A DNA stretch of 64,000 nt from Bordetella parapertussis (GCA_945897365.1 CAMDFD010000011.1:1-64000); one strand, 5' to 3'. Positions 44,339 through 53,214 are shown, numbered from the stretch's first letter. Translations and numbers: made by a program. The notes: a model not told the origin generated them from the letters alone.

Positions 44339-44339
44339 C

Positions 44340-44765
44340 ATGACGACACCACAGCGACCTGCCTGGCTAGAAGAGGTACGTTTTGATGCGCAAGGTCTCA
44401 TCCCCGCGATTTCACAAGATGCGCAGACCGGCCAAATTTTAATGGTCGCCTGGATGAACGCGGAGTCGCTCACCGAGACCGTGGCCACGGGGCGTGCCGT
44501 ATTTTGGTCGCGCTCTCGAAATCGTCTGTGGCGCAAAGGCGAAGAATCAGGACACATACAACGCCTTCTAGAGTTGCGCTTGGATTGCGATGGCGATGTT
44601 TTGCTCCTCAAGGTTGAACAACTCGGCGCCATCGCCTGTCATACGGGACGCGCAAGTTGCTTTTACCGACGACTAGACAACAGTGCCGACCAAGAAACAA
44701 ACCCAGGCTCAAAATGGGTGATTGTTGATCCCGTCCTCAAAGACCCGGAGCTCATCTACAAATGA
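44340..44765 (+). CDS. hisI: Phosphoribosyl-AMP cyclohydrolase
   Basis: Cyclohydrolase of 141 residues, separate from HisE as in most betaproteobacteria. The motif GQILMVAWMNAESL, the Asp-rich metal segment LRLDCDGDVLLLKVEQ and the Cys-His zinc motif ACHTGRASCFYR are present. The ATG at 44340 follows the hisF stop by one base. It overlaps hisE by 4 bp. Confidence 0.95.
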   Translation: MTTPQRPAWLEEVRFDAQGLIPAISQDAQTGQILMVAWMNAESLTETVATGRAVFWSRSRNRLWRKGEESGHIQRLLELRLDCDGDVLLLKVEQLGAIACHTGRASCFYRRLDNSADQETNPGSKWVIVDPVLKDPELIYK

Positions 44766-45124
44766 ACCAAGAACACCTGACTCCAGAGGCCGCCGAATTG
44801 GTGCTAGCGCGGATTGCCGATCTGCTGGAAACACGTTTACCTAGCCGGGGTGGCGATCCGTCTGCCTCCTATGTCGCCAAACTGTTTTCCAAAGGGCCTG
44901 ATGCGGCCCTCAAAAAAATAGGTGAAGAGGCCACAGAGCTTGTGATAGCGGCCAAAGACAAGCAGCCGGAGCGTATCGTGTCCGAAATGGCGGACCTCTG
45001 GTTTCATTGCTTGGTTGTACTGACTGAAAATGGGCTTCGTCCCGAGCAAGTCGTGGCAGAATTGGCACGTCGCGAAGGTATTTCTGGCTTACAGGAAAAA
45101 GCTTCGCGTTTCAAAACCCCTTAG
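44762..45124 (+). CDS. hisE: Phosphoribosyl-ATP pyrophosphatase
   Basis: Pyrophosphohydrolase of 120 residues of the MazG-like all-alpha class. The motif KIGEEATELVIAAKD with its metal-binding Glu residues, and EMADLWFHCLVVL, mark the active site. It is the last gene of the his operon and lies 14 bp before the HIT gene. Confidence 0.95.
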   Translation: MNQEHLTPEAAELVLARIADLLETRLPSRGGDPSASYVAKLFSKGPDAALKKIGEEATELVIAAKDKQPERIVSEMADLWFHCLVVLTENGLRPEQVVAELARREGISGLQEKASRFKTP

Positions 45125-45138
45125 GATCTTAAGATTCC

Positions 45139-45507
45139 ATGAGTGAACACTGCATATTTTGCAAAATCGTACGCGGCGAATTACCTGCCAAAATTGTCTA
45201 TGAAGACGACGATTGTCTAGTTTTTCATGACATCAATCCCGCCGCGCCGGTGCATTTATTAATGATTCCCAAGCGACATATTGTCTCAATGCAAGAGATT
45301 AATCCCGAAGATGCCGTTTGGTTAGGTAGAATGCTGTCTAAGGTGCCTCAAATCGCACTCGACAACGGTTGCAATCCCGGACCATCCGGCGGTTTTCGTC
45401 TGATGACCAACTCCGGTGTCGAGGGTGGTCAAGAGGTTTTGCACCTACACTTTCATATTTATGGTGGAAGCCGTCCCTGGAAAGGGCCTGCACCCACCGT
45501 AGCCTGA
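45139..45507 (+). CDS. HIT family histidine-triad protein (HinT-like)
   Basis: Small nucleotide-binding protein of 122 residues. The histidine triad is in EVLHLHFHIYGG (near residue 100), giving H-x-H-x-H, and the N-terminal CIFCKIVRGELPAKIVYEDD is typical of HinT. The family hydrolyses adenosine phosphoramidates. It lies between hisE and tatA, its common place in Burkholderiales. Confidence 0.92.
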   Translation: MSEHCIFCKIVRGELPAKIVYEDDDCLVFHDINPAAPVHLLMIPKRHIVSMQEINPEDAVWLGRMLSKVPQIALDNGCNPGPSGGFRLMTNSGVEGGQEVLHLHFHIYGGSRPWKGPAPTVA

Positions 45508-45521
45508 ATCGGAGAACCGTC

Positions 45522-45773
45522 ATGGGCGCATTTAGTATCTGGCATTGGTTAATTGTCCTAGTTATCGTGGCACTGGTGTTTGGCACCAAAAAGATTCGCA
45601 ACATTGGTGCGGACCTTGGTGGCGCGATCAAAGGTTTCAAAGAAGGCATGAAGGACCCAAACGCTAAAGAAGCCGAGGCAACGACGGCTGCCGCCGAAGC
45701 TGCTCCCGCACAACGTGTCGCTTCAAACGAAACGATCGATGTCCAAGCCAAAGAAAAGACCAGCACACATTGA
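45522..45773 (+). CDS. tatA: Sec-independent protein translocase TatA
   Basis: Protein of 83 residues with one N-terminal membrane helix (SIWHWLIVLVIVALVFG) and the family's FGTKKIRNIGADLGGAIKGF hinge and amphipathic helix. A polar tail follows. GGAGAA precedes the ATG at 45522. It forms the variable pore of the Tat system, which exports folded proteins such as the Rieske and Sox proteins encoded nearby. Confidence 0.95.
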   Translation: MGAFSIWHWLIVLVIVALVFGTKKIRNIGADLGGAIKGFKEGMKDPNAKEAEATTAAAEAAPAQRVASNETIDVQAKEKTSTH

Positions 45774-45836
45774 GTGCGTTGCTTGTCCCCTTGCTTGTCA
45801 TTGCCTTAGCTGAGCTTACCCCGCCCCACGATCACT

Positions 45837-46295
45837 ATGTTTGATATCAGCTTTACAGAACTACTCGTGATCGGTGTGATTGCGTTGGTGGTCATCGGTC
45901 CCGAGCGCTTGCCTAAAGTTGCTCGCACCATTGGCCACCTTGTTGGTCGCGCCCAGCGCTATGTCAGCGATGTCAAAACCGACATTCAGCGCGAGGTCGA
46001 GCTCGATGATTTGCGCAAACTCAAAGATCAAATGCAAGATGCTGCGCAAAGCGTTCAATCGAGTTTGCAAAACACCGAAACTGCCCTTCGCCAGCCACTT
46101 GCGGCCTTCGAGCAGTCAACTATGTCCACGCTCAACGAACTGAAGTCTCCCCTCGCCAACCCCGATACGGTCGCGGGGTCAACGCCTCCAGCCTCTAGCC
46201 CAGTTGCGGCCTTGCCCACCCCTGATGCGCTTGCACAAATGCAGCCTGCCCAGGTCGCAGCCATCCCAGAGTCTTCGCCCGGATCAAAATCTTGA
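45837..46295 (+). CDS. tatB: Sec-independent protein translocase TatB
   Basis: Protein of 152 residues. The N-terminal FDISFTELLVIGVIALVVIGPERLPKVART (split helix and Pro-rich hinge) is diagnostic for TatB. A longer amphipathic helix and an Ala/Pro-rich cytoplasmic tail follow. It forms the receptor complex with TatC, whose TTG start overlaps the tatB stop. Confidence 0.95.
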   Translation: MFDISFTELLVIGVIALVVIGPERLPKVARTIGHLVGRAQRYVSDVKTDIQREVELDDLRKLKDQMQDAAQSVQSSLQNTETALRQPLAAFEQSTMSTLNELKSPLANPDTVAGSTPPASSPVAALPTPDALAQMQPAQVAAIPESSPGSKS

Positions 46296-47080
46296 GTACT
46301 GCAGAAAAACCCCAAGAAGCCGAGCAAAGCGGTGACAGCTTTATGTCTCACCTCGTCGAGTTGCGTTCACGCCTGTTGCGCGCGGTCGGTACGATGCTCG
46401 TTGTTTTTATTGCGCTCTTCATTTACCCCGGCGCCTCCTTTATCTATGATTTGCTTGCGGCCCCAATGCTTGCCTCTCTGCCCGAAGGCACACGCATGAT
46501 TGCCACCGGCGTGATTACCCCCTTTATGGTCCCCGTCAAGGTTACGATGATGGCGGCGTTTGTCGTGTCACTGCCTGTCGTGCTTTATCAAGTTTGGGCC
46601 TTTGTTGCGCCCGGCCTTTACCGACACGAACAACGCTTAGCTTTGCCTTTGATTGTGTCGAGTTCGCTGCTATTTTTAGCGGGTATGGCCTTTTGTTATT
46701 TCGTTGTCTTCAAAACTATCTTCAGCTTTATCGCAACCTTTGCGCCACAGTCCATTACGCCTGCTCCTGATATCGAAGCCTACCTCGGCTTTGTCATGAC
46801 CATGTTCTTGGCCTTTGGCATCACGTTTGAGGTGCCCGTTGCCGTGATTCTTTTGGTTCGTACGGGCATTGTCACGATTGCACAACTTCAACAAGCCCGT
46901 GGTTATGTCATCGTCGGCGCATTTATTATCGCAGCCGTCGTCACGCCACCCGATGTCGTCAGTCAATTCTTACTCGCCGTACCTTTATGTGTACTGTATG
47001 AAGTCGGCATTTTGTTGGCTCGAGCCATCAAAGCCCGCCCTACAGAACCAAAAACAGACACAACCGATTCCACAAGTTAA
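46292..47080 (+). CDS. tatC: Sec-independent protein translocase TatC
   Basis: Polytopic receptor subunit of 262 residues with six helices. Conserved parts are SHLVELRSRLLRA at the N-terminus and FGITFEVPVAVILLVRTGIV. The TTG start at 46292 overlaps the tatB TGA (TTGA), which suggests coupled translation; the ATG at 46343 would remove the polar N-terminal extension that family members carry. The gene is followed by an AT-rich stretch. Confidence 0.95.
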   Translation: MSTAEKPQEAEQSGDSFMSHLVELRSRLLRAVGTMLVVFIALFIYPGASFIYDLLAAPMLASLPEGTRMIATGVITPFMVPVKVTMMAAFVVSLPVVLYQVWAFVAPGLYRHEQRLALPLIVSSSLLFLAGMAFCYFVVFKTIFSFIATFAPQSITPAPDIEAYLGFVMTMFLAFGITFEVPVAVILLVRTGIVTIAQLQQARGYVIVGAFIIAAVVTPPDVVSQFLLAVPLCVLYEVGILLARAIKARPTEPKTDTTDSTS

Positions 47081-47347
47081 AAATGGGTCTTTACTCGATT
47101 TTCTGCTAAAAAGTACTTTATAGCCTAAAAAGCGTACGTATCTTGCTGAGATCATTCAATCATTCCGCACCGATGTACGAACAAAGGGGAGATCATCTTC
47201 CAATAAATTAGTTGTGATTGTCTGCGGAAAGGTATATCTTTTGGCGTTTTAGAGTTTAATTTTTTGGTGTTTGTTTCAAGCTTTACCTCTTGTGCATTCA
47301 CCGAATTATTTTTATATTCAAGCTGCAAGAACTCCAAAGGGACCATT
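47081..47347. other. AT-rich spacer between tatC and the XRE regulator gene
   Basis: A 267-bp stretch clearly richer in A and T than its neighbours. No gene, tRNA or clear terminator is seen. A minus-strand open frame here (47152-47346) has a Lys/Asn-rich composition and no family resemblance. It may hold the promoter of the XRE gene, but no strong -35/-10 pair could be fixed. Confidence 0.5.
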
Positions 47348-47707
47348 GTGCTCGCTCACCGTCTCAAACAAGCCCGCCTTCGTGCCGGCCTGTCGCAAGA
47401 AAAACTTGGCAAACTTGCCGGGATTGACCCCATGTCCGCAAGCGCCCGAATGAACCAGTATGAGCGGGGCAAACACTCCCCAGACTACGAGCTCATGTGT
47501 CGCGTCGCCGAGATTTTAAAAATGCCCGTCAGCTGGTTTTATACCGAAGATGAGGACCTAGCGCGTCTTCAGGAAGTTTTTTACCACCTGAGCCCTCTAG
47601 TGCGCCGTCCACTCCTGACGCAAGCGGAAAACCTATTTGTTGCCCACCCACCTGGCGCGAACGAAGAACAGACTGGCACAGCCGCAACCTCCTCACCCAC
47701 TCATTGA
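47348..47707 (+). CDS. XRE family helix-turn-helix transcriptional regulator
   Basis: DNA-binding protein of 119 residues. The Cro/CI helix-turn-helix begins almost at the start: LKQARLRAGLSQEKLGKLAG, then MNQYERGKHSPDYELMCRVAEIL. The GTG at 47348 is chosen because AAGGGA (47337-47342) precedes it and the HTH fold starts at once; the frame opens earlier at 47264 within AT-rich leader. The C-terminal 40 residues are polar and low in complexity. Its stop overlaps the TTG start of the Nif3-like gene. The target is unknown. Confidence 0.82.
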   Translation: MLAHRLKQARLRAGLSQEKLGKLAGIDPMSASARMNQYERGKHSPDYELMCRVAEILKMPVSWFYTEDEDLARLQEVFYHLSPLVRRPLLTQAENLFVAHPPGANEEQTGTAATSSPTH

Positions 47708-48462
47708 AATCCATCACAACCCATGACCTGTGTACATGGCTTGACACCACGCTTGGTGCAGCCTCCTTCAATGACTACTGCCCAAACGGATTACAGGTTG
47801 AAGGCAAATCATCGGTCTCTTACCTCATCACGGGCGTGACAGCGAGTCAGGCGCTTCTGGACGTCGCCAGCGTGCGCGGCGCCGACGCCGTTCTTGTGCA
47901 TCACGGATGGTTTTGGAAAGGTGAGGATCCTCGGGTCCGTGGCACACGCAAAAAAAGACTTGCCACCTTACTGGCAAAAGACATCAATCTTATTGCTTAC
48001 CATTTGCCATTGGACGCACACCCGCAACTCGGTAACAACGCACAACTCGCCCGCGTCCTCGGGCTGACACCTGAACCCTATACCTCGGGTCCCAACGGAC
48101 TTGTCTGGCTAGGTGAAATGCCCGGAAAAACGACACTCGGTGAGGTTGCCGCAAAAGTTGAACTGGCGCTGGGACGTTCGCCTCAAGTGATCGGAGACGC
48201 TAGCATGCCCGCCAAACGCTTAGCATGGTGCACAGGCGCCGCTCAAAGCATGCTGGAAAACGCCATTGACGCAGGTGCCCAAGTGTTCATCACTGGCGAG
48301 ATTTCCGAACAAACCGTCCATCTCGCCCGAGAGTCGGCTGTTGGCTTTATCTGTGCGGGGCATCATGTCACCGAGCGCTATGGCGTCCAAGCGCTCGGTT
48401 CTGCGATCGAAAAGGAGTTTGGCATCCGGGTAGATTTCGTCGACATCGACAATCCGGTCTGA
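47704..48462 (+). CDS. Nif3-like dinuclear metal center hexameric protein
   Basis: NIF3/YbgI family protein of 252 residues. Metal ligands appear in ADAVLVHHGWFWKG, IAYHLPLDAHPQLGNN and near the end in CAGHHVTERYG. The TTG at 47704 overlaps the regulator's stop and is the only start that gives the full family N-terminus. The family has been linked to GTP cyclohydrolase-like and stress functions, but no role is proven. Confidence 0.9.
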   Translation: MKSITTHDLCTWLDTTLGAASFNDYCPNGLQVEGKSSVSYLITGVTASQALLDVASVRGADAVLVHHGWFWKGEDPRVRGTRKKRLATLLAKDINLIAYHLPLDAHPQLGNNAQLARVLGLTPEPYTSGPNGLVWLGEMPGKTTLGEVAAKVELALGRSPQVIGDASMPAKRLAWCTGAAQSMLENAIDAGAQVFITGEISEQTVHLARESAVGFICAGHHVTERYGVQALGSAIEKEFGIRVDFVDIDNPV

Positions 48463-48486
48463 TCCCGCGGCAAGGCGCCTTTCGAT

Positions 48487-48936
48487 TTATTTCTTTAAAG
48501 AGTCGCGAATTTCACGCAAAAGCAACACATCTTCAGGTATCGGAGGCGTTACTGCTTCAGCCTCAAGTTCCATTTTGCTCCGCGCTTTATTGATCACCTT
48601 AACCATCCAAAAAATTACTAAAGCCAACAAAATAAAGTTAATCACGATGGTGACAAAGTTGCCCCAAGCGAACACCGTCGCACCCGCCTTGGTCAAGTCG
48701 GCATAGGTTTCAGGCCCCACATAATTGGCTGGGCGGGATAAAACAAAGAATTTGTTACTGAAATCCATCGCGCCACCCACCATGAAATTCACGAGCGGCA
48801 TCACAATATCCTTGACCAAAGAATCAACGATTTTGCTAAATGCTGCGCCCACGATCACGCCAATGGCGAGGTCAACAACATTGCCCCGGACGGCAAATGC
48901 TCGAAATTCTTTTAAAAACCCACGCGCTTGACTCAT
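48487..48936 (-). CDS. mscL: Large-conductance mechanosensitive channel MscL
   Basis: Inner-membrane channel of 149 residues that opens under osmotic downshock. The first helix VVDLAIGVIVGAAFSKIVDSL and the second helix FVTIVINFILLALVIFWMVK are present, with the C-terminal cytoplasmic helix EDVLLLREIRDSL. Its 3' end faces that of the Nif3-like gene. The gene is divergent from petA. Confidence 0.96.
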   Translation of the reverse strand: MSQARGFLKEFRAFAVRGNVVDLAIGVIVGAAFSKIVDSLVKDIVMPLVNFMVGGAMDFSNKFFVLSRPANYVGPETYADLTKAGATVFAWGNFVTIVINFILLALVIFWMVKVINKARSKMELEAEAVTPPIPEDVLLLREIRDSLKK

Positions 48937-48952
48937 TTCTTGATTCCCCTGA

Positions 48953-48981
48953 TGGAAGTGTGTAGTTGGTGGGGCTATAAT
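48953..48981 (+). promoter_or_regulatory. Predicted promoter of petABC
   Basis: A perfect -10 TATAAT lies at 48976-48981. A weak -35 TGGAAG is 17 bp upstream. This sits 89 bp before the petA ATG in the mscL-petA divergent space. Confidence 0.5.
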
Positions 48982-49069
48982 AAGAGGTTAGAAATTTTGT
49001 AACAAGTTAGGTGTAAACCAGTCTGCAACGCGTGCGCTCAGCCGCGTTGGCTGCAATAAGGATAGGAAG

Positions 49070-49711
49070 ATGAGTCAGGATTCGATTGTGCATGACGACG
49101 ATGGCGCGGTTCCCCCAACCCTGCCCTCCGACCCTTCGCGCCGCTTCTGGATCGGCACAACCTGTGCCGTTGGTGGTGTCGCCGGAGCTGCTTTAGCTGT
49201 TCCCTTCATAAGTACGTTTGCGCCGTCTGAAAAAGCTCGCGCTGCGGGTGCGCCTGTCGAAATCGACATCAGCACCATCCCTCCAGGTGAAATGCGCACG
49301 GTTGAGTGGCGTGGCAAACCTGTCTGGGTACTACATCGCACCAAAGAGCAGCTCGGTACGCTCAAGCAAAATGACCCGTTTCTCGCAGACCCAAACTCCA
49401 CGCGCCCTGGCTTTACGCCGGTCTATGCGAAAAACGAATGGCGCTCGCGTAAGCCCGAAATGTTTGTGGCTGTCGGTATCTGCTCGCACCTAGGTTGCGC
49501 ACCAACGCCAAAATTTCAAACAGGCCCTCAGCCTAGCTTGCCCGATAATTGGGATGGCGGCTTTTTATGCCCTTGTCATGGCTCGACGTTCGATATCGCC
49601 GGTCGTGTATACAAAAACAAGCCTGCGCCTGACAACCTAGAAGTCCCACCTTATCAATACCTGAGCGACACCCGCATCATTATCGGTGTTGACGAAGACA
49701 ACAAGGCCTAA
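49070..49711 (+). CDS. petA: Ubiquinol-cytochrome c reductase iron-sulfur (Rieske) subunit
   Basis: Rieske protein of 213 residues of the bc1 complex. The N-terminal helix is preceded by a twin-arginine motif (SRRFWIGTT), as expected for Tat-inserted Rieske proteins. The 2Fe-2S ligands are in CSHLGCAP and CPCHGSTFD. ATG at 49070 follows AGGAAG. petB follows 57 bp later. Confidence 0.96.
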   Translation: MSQDSIVHDDDGAVPPTLPSDPSRRFWIGTTCAVGGVAGAALAVPFISTFAPSEKARAAGAPVEIDISTIPPGEMRTVEWRGKPVWVLHRTKEQLGTLKQNDPFLADPNSTRPGFTPVYAKNEWRSRKPEMFVAVGICSHLGCAPTPKFQTGPQPSLPDNWDGGFLCPCHGSTFDIAGRVYKNKPAPDNLEVPPYQYLSDTRIIIGVDEDNKA

Positions 49712-49768
49712 TTGGTCTTTGATTAACACCGCATATCGCGACACTGATTAAAGTAAAGGAGCCGTTTC

Positions 49769-51148
49769 ATGGCTGACGAAAAATCCGTCGAAACGACCGG
49801 ACTGCTAGGATGGATAGACCGTCGCTTTCCGCTGACGTCGACCTATAAAGCGCATTTGTCCGAGTACTACGCACCCAAAAATTTTAATTTTTGGTATTTC
49901 TTTGGCTCACTCTCTCTGCTCGTACTCGTGCTGCAGATTGTGACCGGCATTTTCCTAGTCATGCACTACAAGCCCGACGCCCAGTACGCATTTCAGTCGG
50001 TCGAATACATCATGCGTGAAGTACCGGGCGGATGGTTCATCCGCTACATGCACTCGACAGGCGCATCGATGTTTTTTGTCGTTGTCTACCTCCACATGAC
50101 TCGTGCGCTAATTTACGGCTCCTACCGCAAACCACGCGAACTCGTCTGGATTTTTGGCGTCGGTATTTTCTTGTGCCTGATGGCTGAAGCCTTTTTCGGC
50201 TACCTCCTGCCCTGGGGTCAAATGTCCTTTTGGGGTGCGCAGGTCATCGTAAATCTGTTTTCCGCGATTCCTTTCATCGGTCCTGAGTTGTCTATCTGGA
50301 TTCGTGGCGACTACGTGGTGTCCGATGCAACGCTCAATCGTTTCTTTGCTTTCCATGTCGTCGCCATTCCTTTGGTGCTTTTGGGATTGGTCGCTGCCCA
50401 CGTGATTGCTTTGCACGAAGTTGGCTCAAACAATCCTGACGGTGTGGACATCAAAGCAAAGAAGGATAAGTTCGGTCGCCCATTGGATGGCATTCCTTTC
50501 CATCCTTACTACACCGTTCACGACATTCTTGGTGTCACAGGCTTTTTCATCATCTTCATGGCGATTATCTTCTTTGCCCCGGAGATGGGTGGATACTTCC
50601 TGGAGTTCAATAACTTCCTACCCGCCGATCCACTCAAGACACCGCTGCATATTGCCCCTGTCTGGTATTTCACGCCGTTCTACTCGATGCTGCGTGCTAC
50701 AACCGACGACTTCACCTGGGTCCTTGCAGGCGCGTCTGTACTGGCTGCGATTGTCATGTTCTTCAAGACCAAAGGTCTCGCTAAAATCATCGTCCCAGTC
50801 GTGTTGATCATTGTTGCCGTCCTGCTGCGCACAATCGACGCAAAGTTCTGGGGCGTGGTCGCGATGGGCGGCTCCGTCGTCTTGTTGTTTTTTCTGCCTT
50901 GGCTTGACTACAGCCCGGTAAAGTCGATTCGTTATCGCCCAGACTGGCACAAAGTCTTGTACGGTATTTTCTTTGTAAACTTTATCGTGCTTGGCTACTT
51001 AGGTACGCAGGCTCCAACGGACATCTTTAACCTGATGTCTCAGATCGGAACACTGATTTATTTGGCGTTCTTCTTGTTGATGCCTGTCTGGAGTCGCCTT
51101 GGAACGTTCAAGCCGGTCCCCGACCGTGTCACATTTCACGCACATTGA
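49769..51148 (+). CDS. petB: Cytochrome b of the bc1 complex
   Basis: Membrane subunit of 459 residues with the two heme b groups. Conserved features include RYMHSTGASMFFVVVYLHM (heme His), GYLLPWGQMSFWGA, FFAFHVVAIPLVLLGLVAAHV (heme His) and the PEMGG version of the Qo-site PEWY motif. AAGGAG precedes the ATG. It follows the Rieske gene and precedes cytochrome c1. Confidence 0.97.
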   Translation: MADEKSVETTGLLGWIDRRFPLTSTYKAHLSEYYAPKNFNFWYFFGSLSLLVLVLQIVTGIFLVMHYKPDAQYAFQSVEYIMREVPGGWFIRYMHSTGASMFFVVVYLHMTRALIYGSYRKPRELVWIFGVGIFLCLMAEAFFGYLLPWGQMSFWGAQVIVNLFSAIPFIGPELSIWIRGDYVVSDATLNRFFAFHVVAIPLVLLGLVAAHVIALHEVGSNNPDGVDIKAKKDKFGRPLDGIPFHPYYTVHDILGVTGFFIIFMAIIFFAPEMGGYFLEFNNFLPADPLKTPLHIAPVWYFTPFYSMLRATTDDFTWVLAGASVLAAIVMFFKTKGLAKIIVPVVLIIVAVLLRTIDAKFWGVVAMGGSVVLLFFLPWLDYSPVKSIRYRPDWHKVLYGIFFVNFIVLGYLGTQAPTDIFNLMSQIGTLIYLAFFLLMPVWSRLGTFKPVPDRVTFHAH

Positions 51149-51173
51149 GCTTAACTTTATTTACGGAATGACC

Positions 51174-52025
51174 ATGATCAAGAAGCTGCTTTGTGCTCTT
51201 GCCCTAATGATCACATGCACCGGTGCTAACGCTGCAGGCGGAAACTTTCCGCTTGAGCGCGCACCCGATCGCATCAACGACCTTGCTTCTCTCCAAAATG
51301 GTGCGAAGTTGTTTGTGAATTACTGCCTGAACTGTCATAGCGCCTCCGCTATGCGCTATAACAAACTCAAGGACATCGGCCTGACCGACCAACAAATCCG
51401 TGAAAGCTTGCTGTTCACGGGAGAAAAAGTCGGTGACTTGATGATGGGCTCCGTCTCTGTCAAGGACGGTAAAGCCTGGTTTGGTGCTGCCCCTCCAGAT
51501 CTATCCTTGATGGCACGCGCCAAATCCATCAACGCAGGGCCTACCGGCTCAGACTATATCTACACGTACATGCGTACGTTCTATCGCGATACGAGCAAAA
51601 TCACTGGCTGGGACAACCTCGCTTTCCCAAGCGCTGGTATGCCACATGTTCTATGGGAGCGTCAGGGTCCTCGCGAAATGTCCGTGATCACGACCCATAA
51701 AACTGTTGCGCAAGCAGGCAAGCCTGCTGGTTGGGAACGCATCGAGACGACCTATGACTCGGCCGGATACGTGACCAACAAAGTCGAGGCCCTTGCAAAC
51801 TACACCGGAAAGCCTAAGGTTGAGCATAAGTTCAAGCCCCTTGACCCACAACGCGCTGCGGCTTACGACCGCGACATGGCTGACCTAACGGGTTTTATGA
51901 CTTGGATGTCTGAGCCTATTCAACAAAAACGCAAGCAGATCGGAGTTTGGGTATTGCTGTTCCTCGGTGTCTTTTTTATTATTGCCTGGCGCCTGAACGC
52001 TTCGTTTTGGAAGCACGTCAAGTAA
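51174..52025 (+). CDS. petC: Cytochrome c1 of the bc1 complex
   Basis: Membrane-anchored cytochrome of 283 residues. A signal peptide (MIKKLLCALALMITCTGANA) precedes the heme motif CLNCH in NYCLNCHSASAMRYN. A C-terminal helix (VWVLLFLGVFFIIAWRLN) anchors it. ATG 51174 has GGA at proper spacing; 51168 is also possible. A strong terminator follows at 52040-52073. Confidence 0.96.
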   Translation: MIKKLLCALALMITCTGANAAGGNFPLERAPDRINDLASLQNGAKLFVNYCLNCHSASAMRYNKLKDIGLTDQQIRESLLFTGEKVGDLMMGSVSVKDGKAWFGAAPPDLSLMARAKSINAGPTGSDYIYTYMRTFYRDTSKITGWDNLAFPSAGMPHVLWERQGPREMSVITTHKTVAQAGKPAGWERIETTYDSAGYVTNKVEALANYTGKPKVEHKFKPLDPQRAAAYDRDMADLTGFMTWMSEPIQQKRKQIGVWVLLFLGVFFIIAWRLNASFWKHVK

Positions 52026-52039
52026 TTGGTTTTATTGGG

Positions 52040-52073
52040 GCCAGCGTCTGCTCGACGTAGACGTTGGCTTTTT
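52040..52073 (+). terminator. Intrinsic terminator of petABC
   Basis: GCCAGCGTCT (52040-52049) and AGACGTTGGC (52059-52068) form a 10-bp stem with one G-T pair and a 9-nt loop, followed by five T. Confidence 0.85.
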
Positions 52074-52114
52074 GCTTTTATTATCTGTATTAATTTTTAG
52101 GACGGAAATCCATC

Positions 52115-52726
52115 ATGATGGTCCTTTACTCCGGCACCACCTGCCCTTTCTCACATCGCTGCCGCTTTGTGTTGTTCGAAAAGGGCATGGATTTTGAAAT
52201 CCGTGACATCGACTTGTTCAACAAGCCCGAAGATATCTCTGTCATGAATCCCTACGGCCAAGTTCCCATCTTGGTTGAACGCGATTTGATATTGTATGAG
52301 TCCAACATCATCAACGAATATATTGATGAGCGTTTTCCTCATCCCCAGTTGATGCCTGCTGATCCTGTCATGCGTGCGCGTACGCGTCTGTTTTTGTACA
52401 ACTTCGAAAAAGAGCTGTTTATTCACGTCGCAGCACTCGAAGACCGTGCCATCCGTGGTGACGAAAAGCGTCTAAACATTTCAAGAGCTGCTGTACGTGA
52501 CCGTTTGTCCCAACTTGCGCCGTTACTGCTCAAAAATAAGTACATGCTGGGCGAAGAGTTTTCAATGCTCGACGTCGCGATGGCGCCCCTCCTTTGGCGC
52601 CTTGACCACTATGGTATCGAGCTACCCAAAACTGCAGCACCTATCCAAAAATACGGCGAGCGTATTTTTTCAAGACCCGCTTACATCGAAGCACTGACCC
52701 CCTCAGAAAAGGTCATGCGCCGCTAA
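52115..52726 (+). CDS. sspA: Stringent starvation protein A (glutathione S-transferase fold)
   Basis: RNA polymerase-associated protein of 203 residues. The N-terminal thioredoxin-like domain has LYSGTTCPFSHRCRFVLFEKGM and NPYGQVPILVERDLILYESNIINEY, the typical SspA variant of the GST fold. The C-terminal all-alpha domain follows. AGGACGG lies upstream of ATGs at 52115 and 52118. It is paired with sspB, 11 bp downstream. Confidence 0.94.
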   Translation: MMVLYSGTTCPFSHRCRFVLFEKGMDFEIRDIDLFNKPEDISVMNPYGQVPILVERDLILYESNIINEYIDERFPHPQLMPADPVMRARTRLFLYNFEKELFIHVAALEDRAIRGDEKRLNISRAAVRDRLSQLAPLLLKNKYMLGEEFSMLDVAMAPLLWRLDHYGIELPKTAAPIQKYGERIFSRPAYIEALTPSEKVMRR

Positions 52727-52737
52727 GCGCCACCACC

Positions 52738-53175
52738 ATGGCTGAAACCTCGACCAAACCGTACATGCTTCGTGCTTTGCACGAGTGGTGTACGGACAAT
52801 GGCTACACCCCCCAGATTGTTGTGCAGGTTGATGCCAACACTTTGGTGCCGCTTGCACATGTTCGAGATGGTCAAATCACGCTTAATATTGGCGCGTTAG
52901 CCACGAATCGACTTGTCATTGGTAACGAAGCGATTGAGTTTCAAGCGCGCTTCAATGGCGTGACCGAACATTTGTATGTTCCGATCGCAGCAGTCAGCGC
53001 AATCTTTGCCCGTGAGACAGGGGCTGGCATGGGGTTTGAAGTCGAGCCTTCTATGCCCTCAGAACCCACAACGAATATCGACTCCCAAGGCGTATCAGAC
53101 ACAGGTCTTTTGCCTGAACCAGATGCTCAACAGCCGACTGATAAGACGCGCCCAAAACTTTCTATCGTCAAATAA
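52738..53175 (+). CDS. sspB: ClpXP protease specificity-enhancing factor SspB
   Basis: Adaptor of 145 residues that delivers ssrA-tagged proteins to ClpXP. The substrate-binding domain (residues about 5-105) contains KPYMLRALHEWCTDNGYTP and LNIGALATNRLVIGNEAIEF. A polar flexible linker leads to the ClpX-binding C-terminal end RPKLSIVK, which resembles the family's XB motif. Confidence 0.94.
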   Translation: MAETSTKPYMLRALHEWCTDNGYTPQIVVQVDANTLVPLAHVRDGQITLNIGALATNRLVIGNEAIEFQARFNGVTEHLYVPIAAVSAIFARETGAGMGFEVEPSMPSEPTTNIDSQGVSDTGLLPEPDAQQPTDKTRPKLSIVK

Positions 53176-53208
53176 TTGAAGGCTCAAGAACGTTTTCAAC
53201 AAATCATT

Positions 53209-53214
53209 TATAAT
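53209..53214 (+). promoter_or_regulatory. -10 box of the tRNA-Thr gene
   Basis: A perfect TATAAT lies 38 bp before the tRNA gene, in the 77-bp space after sspB. No convincing -35 is seen at 16-18 bp; TTTTCA at 53193 is only 10 bp away. Read-through from sspAB may contribute. Confidence 0.5.

Noticed and set aside
47152..47346. Minus-strand open frame of 64 codons in the AT-rich spacer after tatC
   Set aside because: Lys/Asn-rich, no recognisable family and no ribosome site; kept only as part of the spacer description.
52115..52726. Generic glutathione S-transferase annotation for this gene
   Set aside because: Linkage to sspB and the SspA-type N-terminal motif make stringent starvation protein A the better call.
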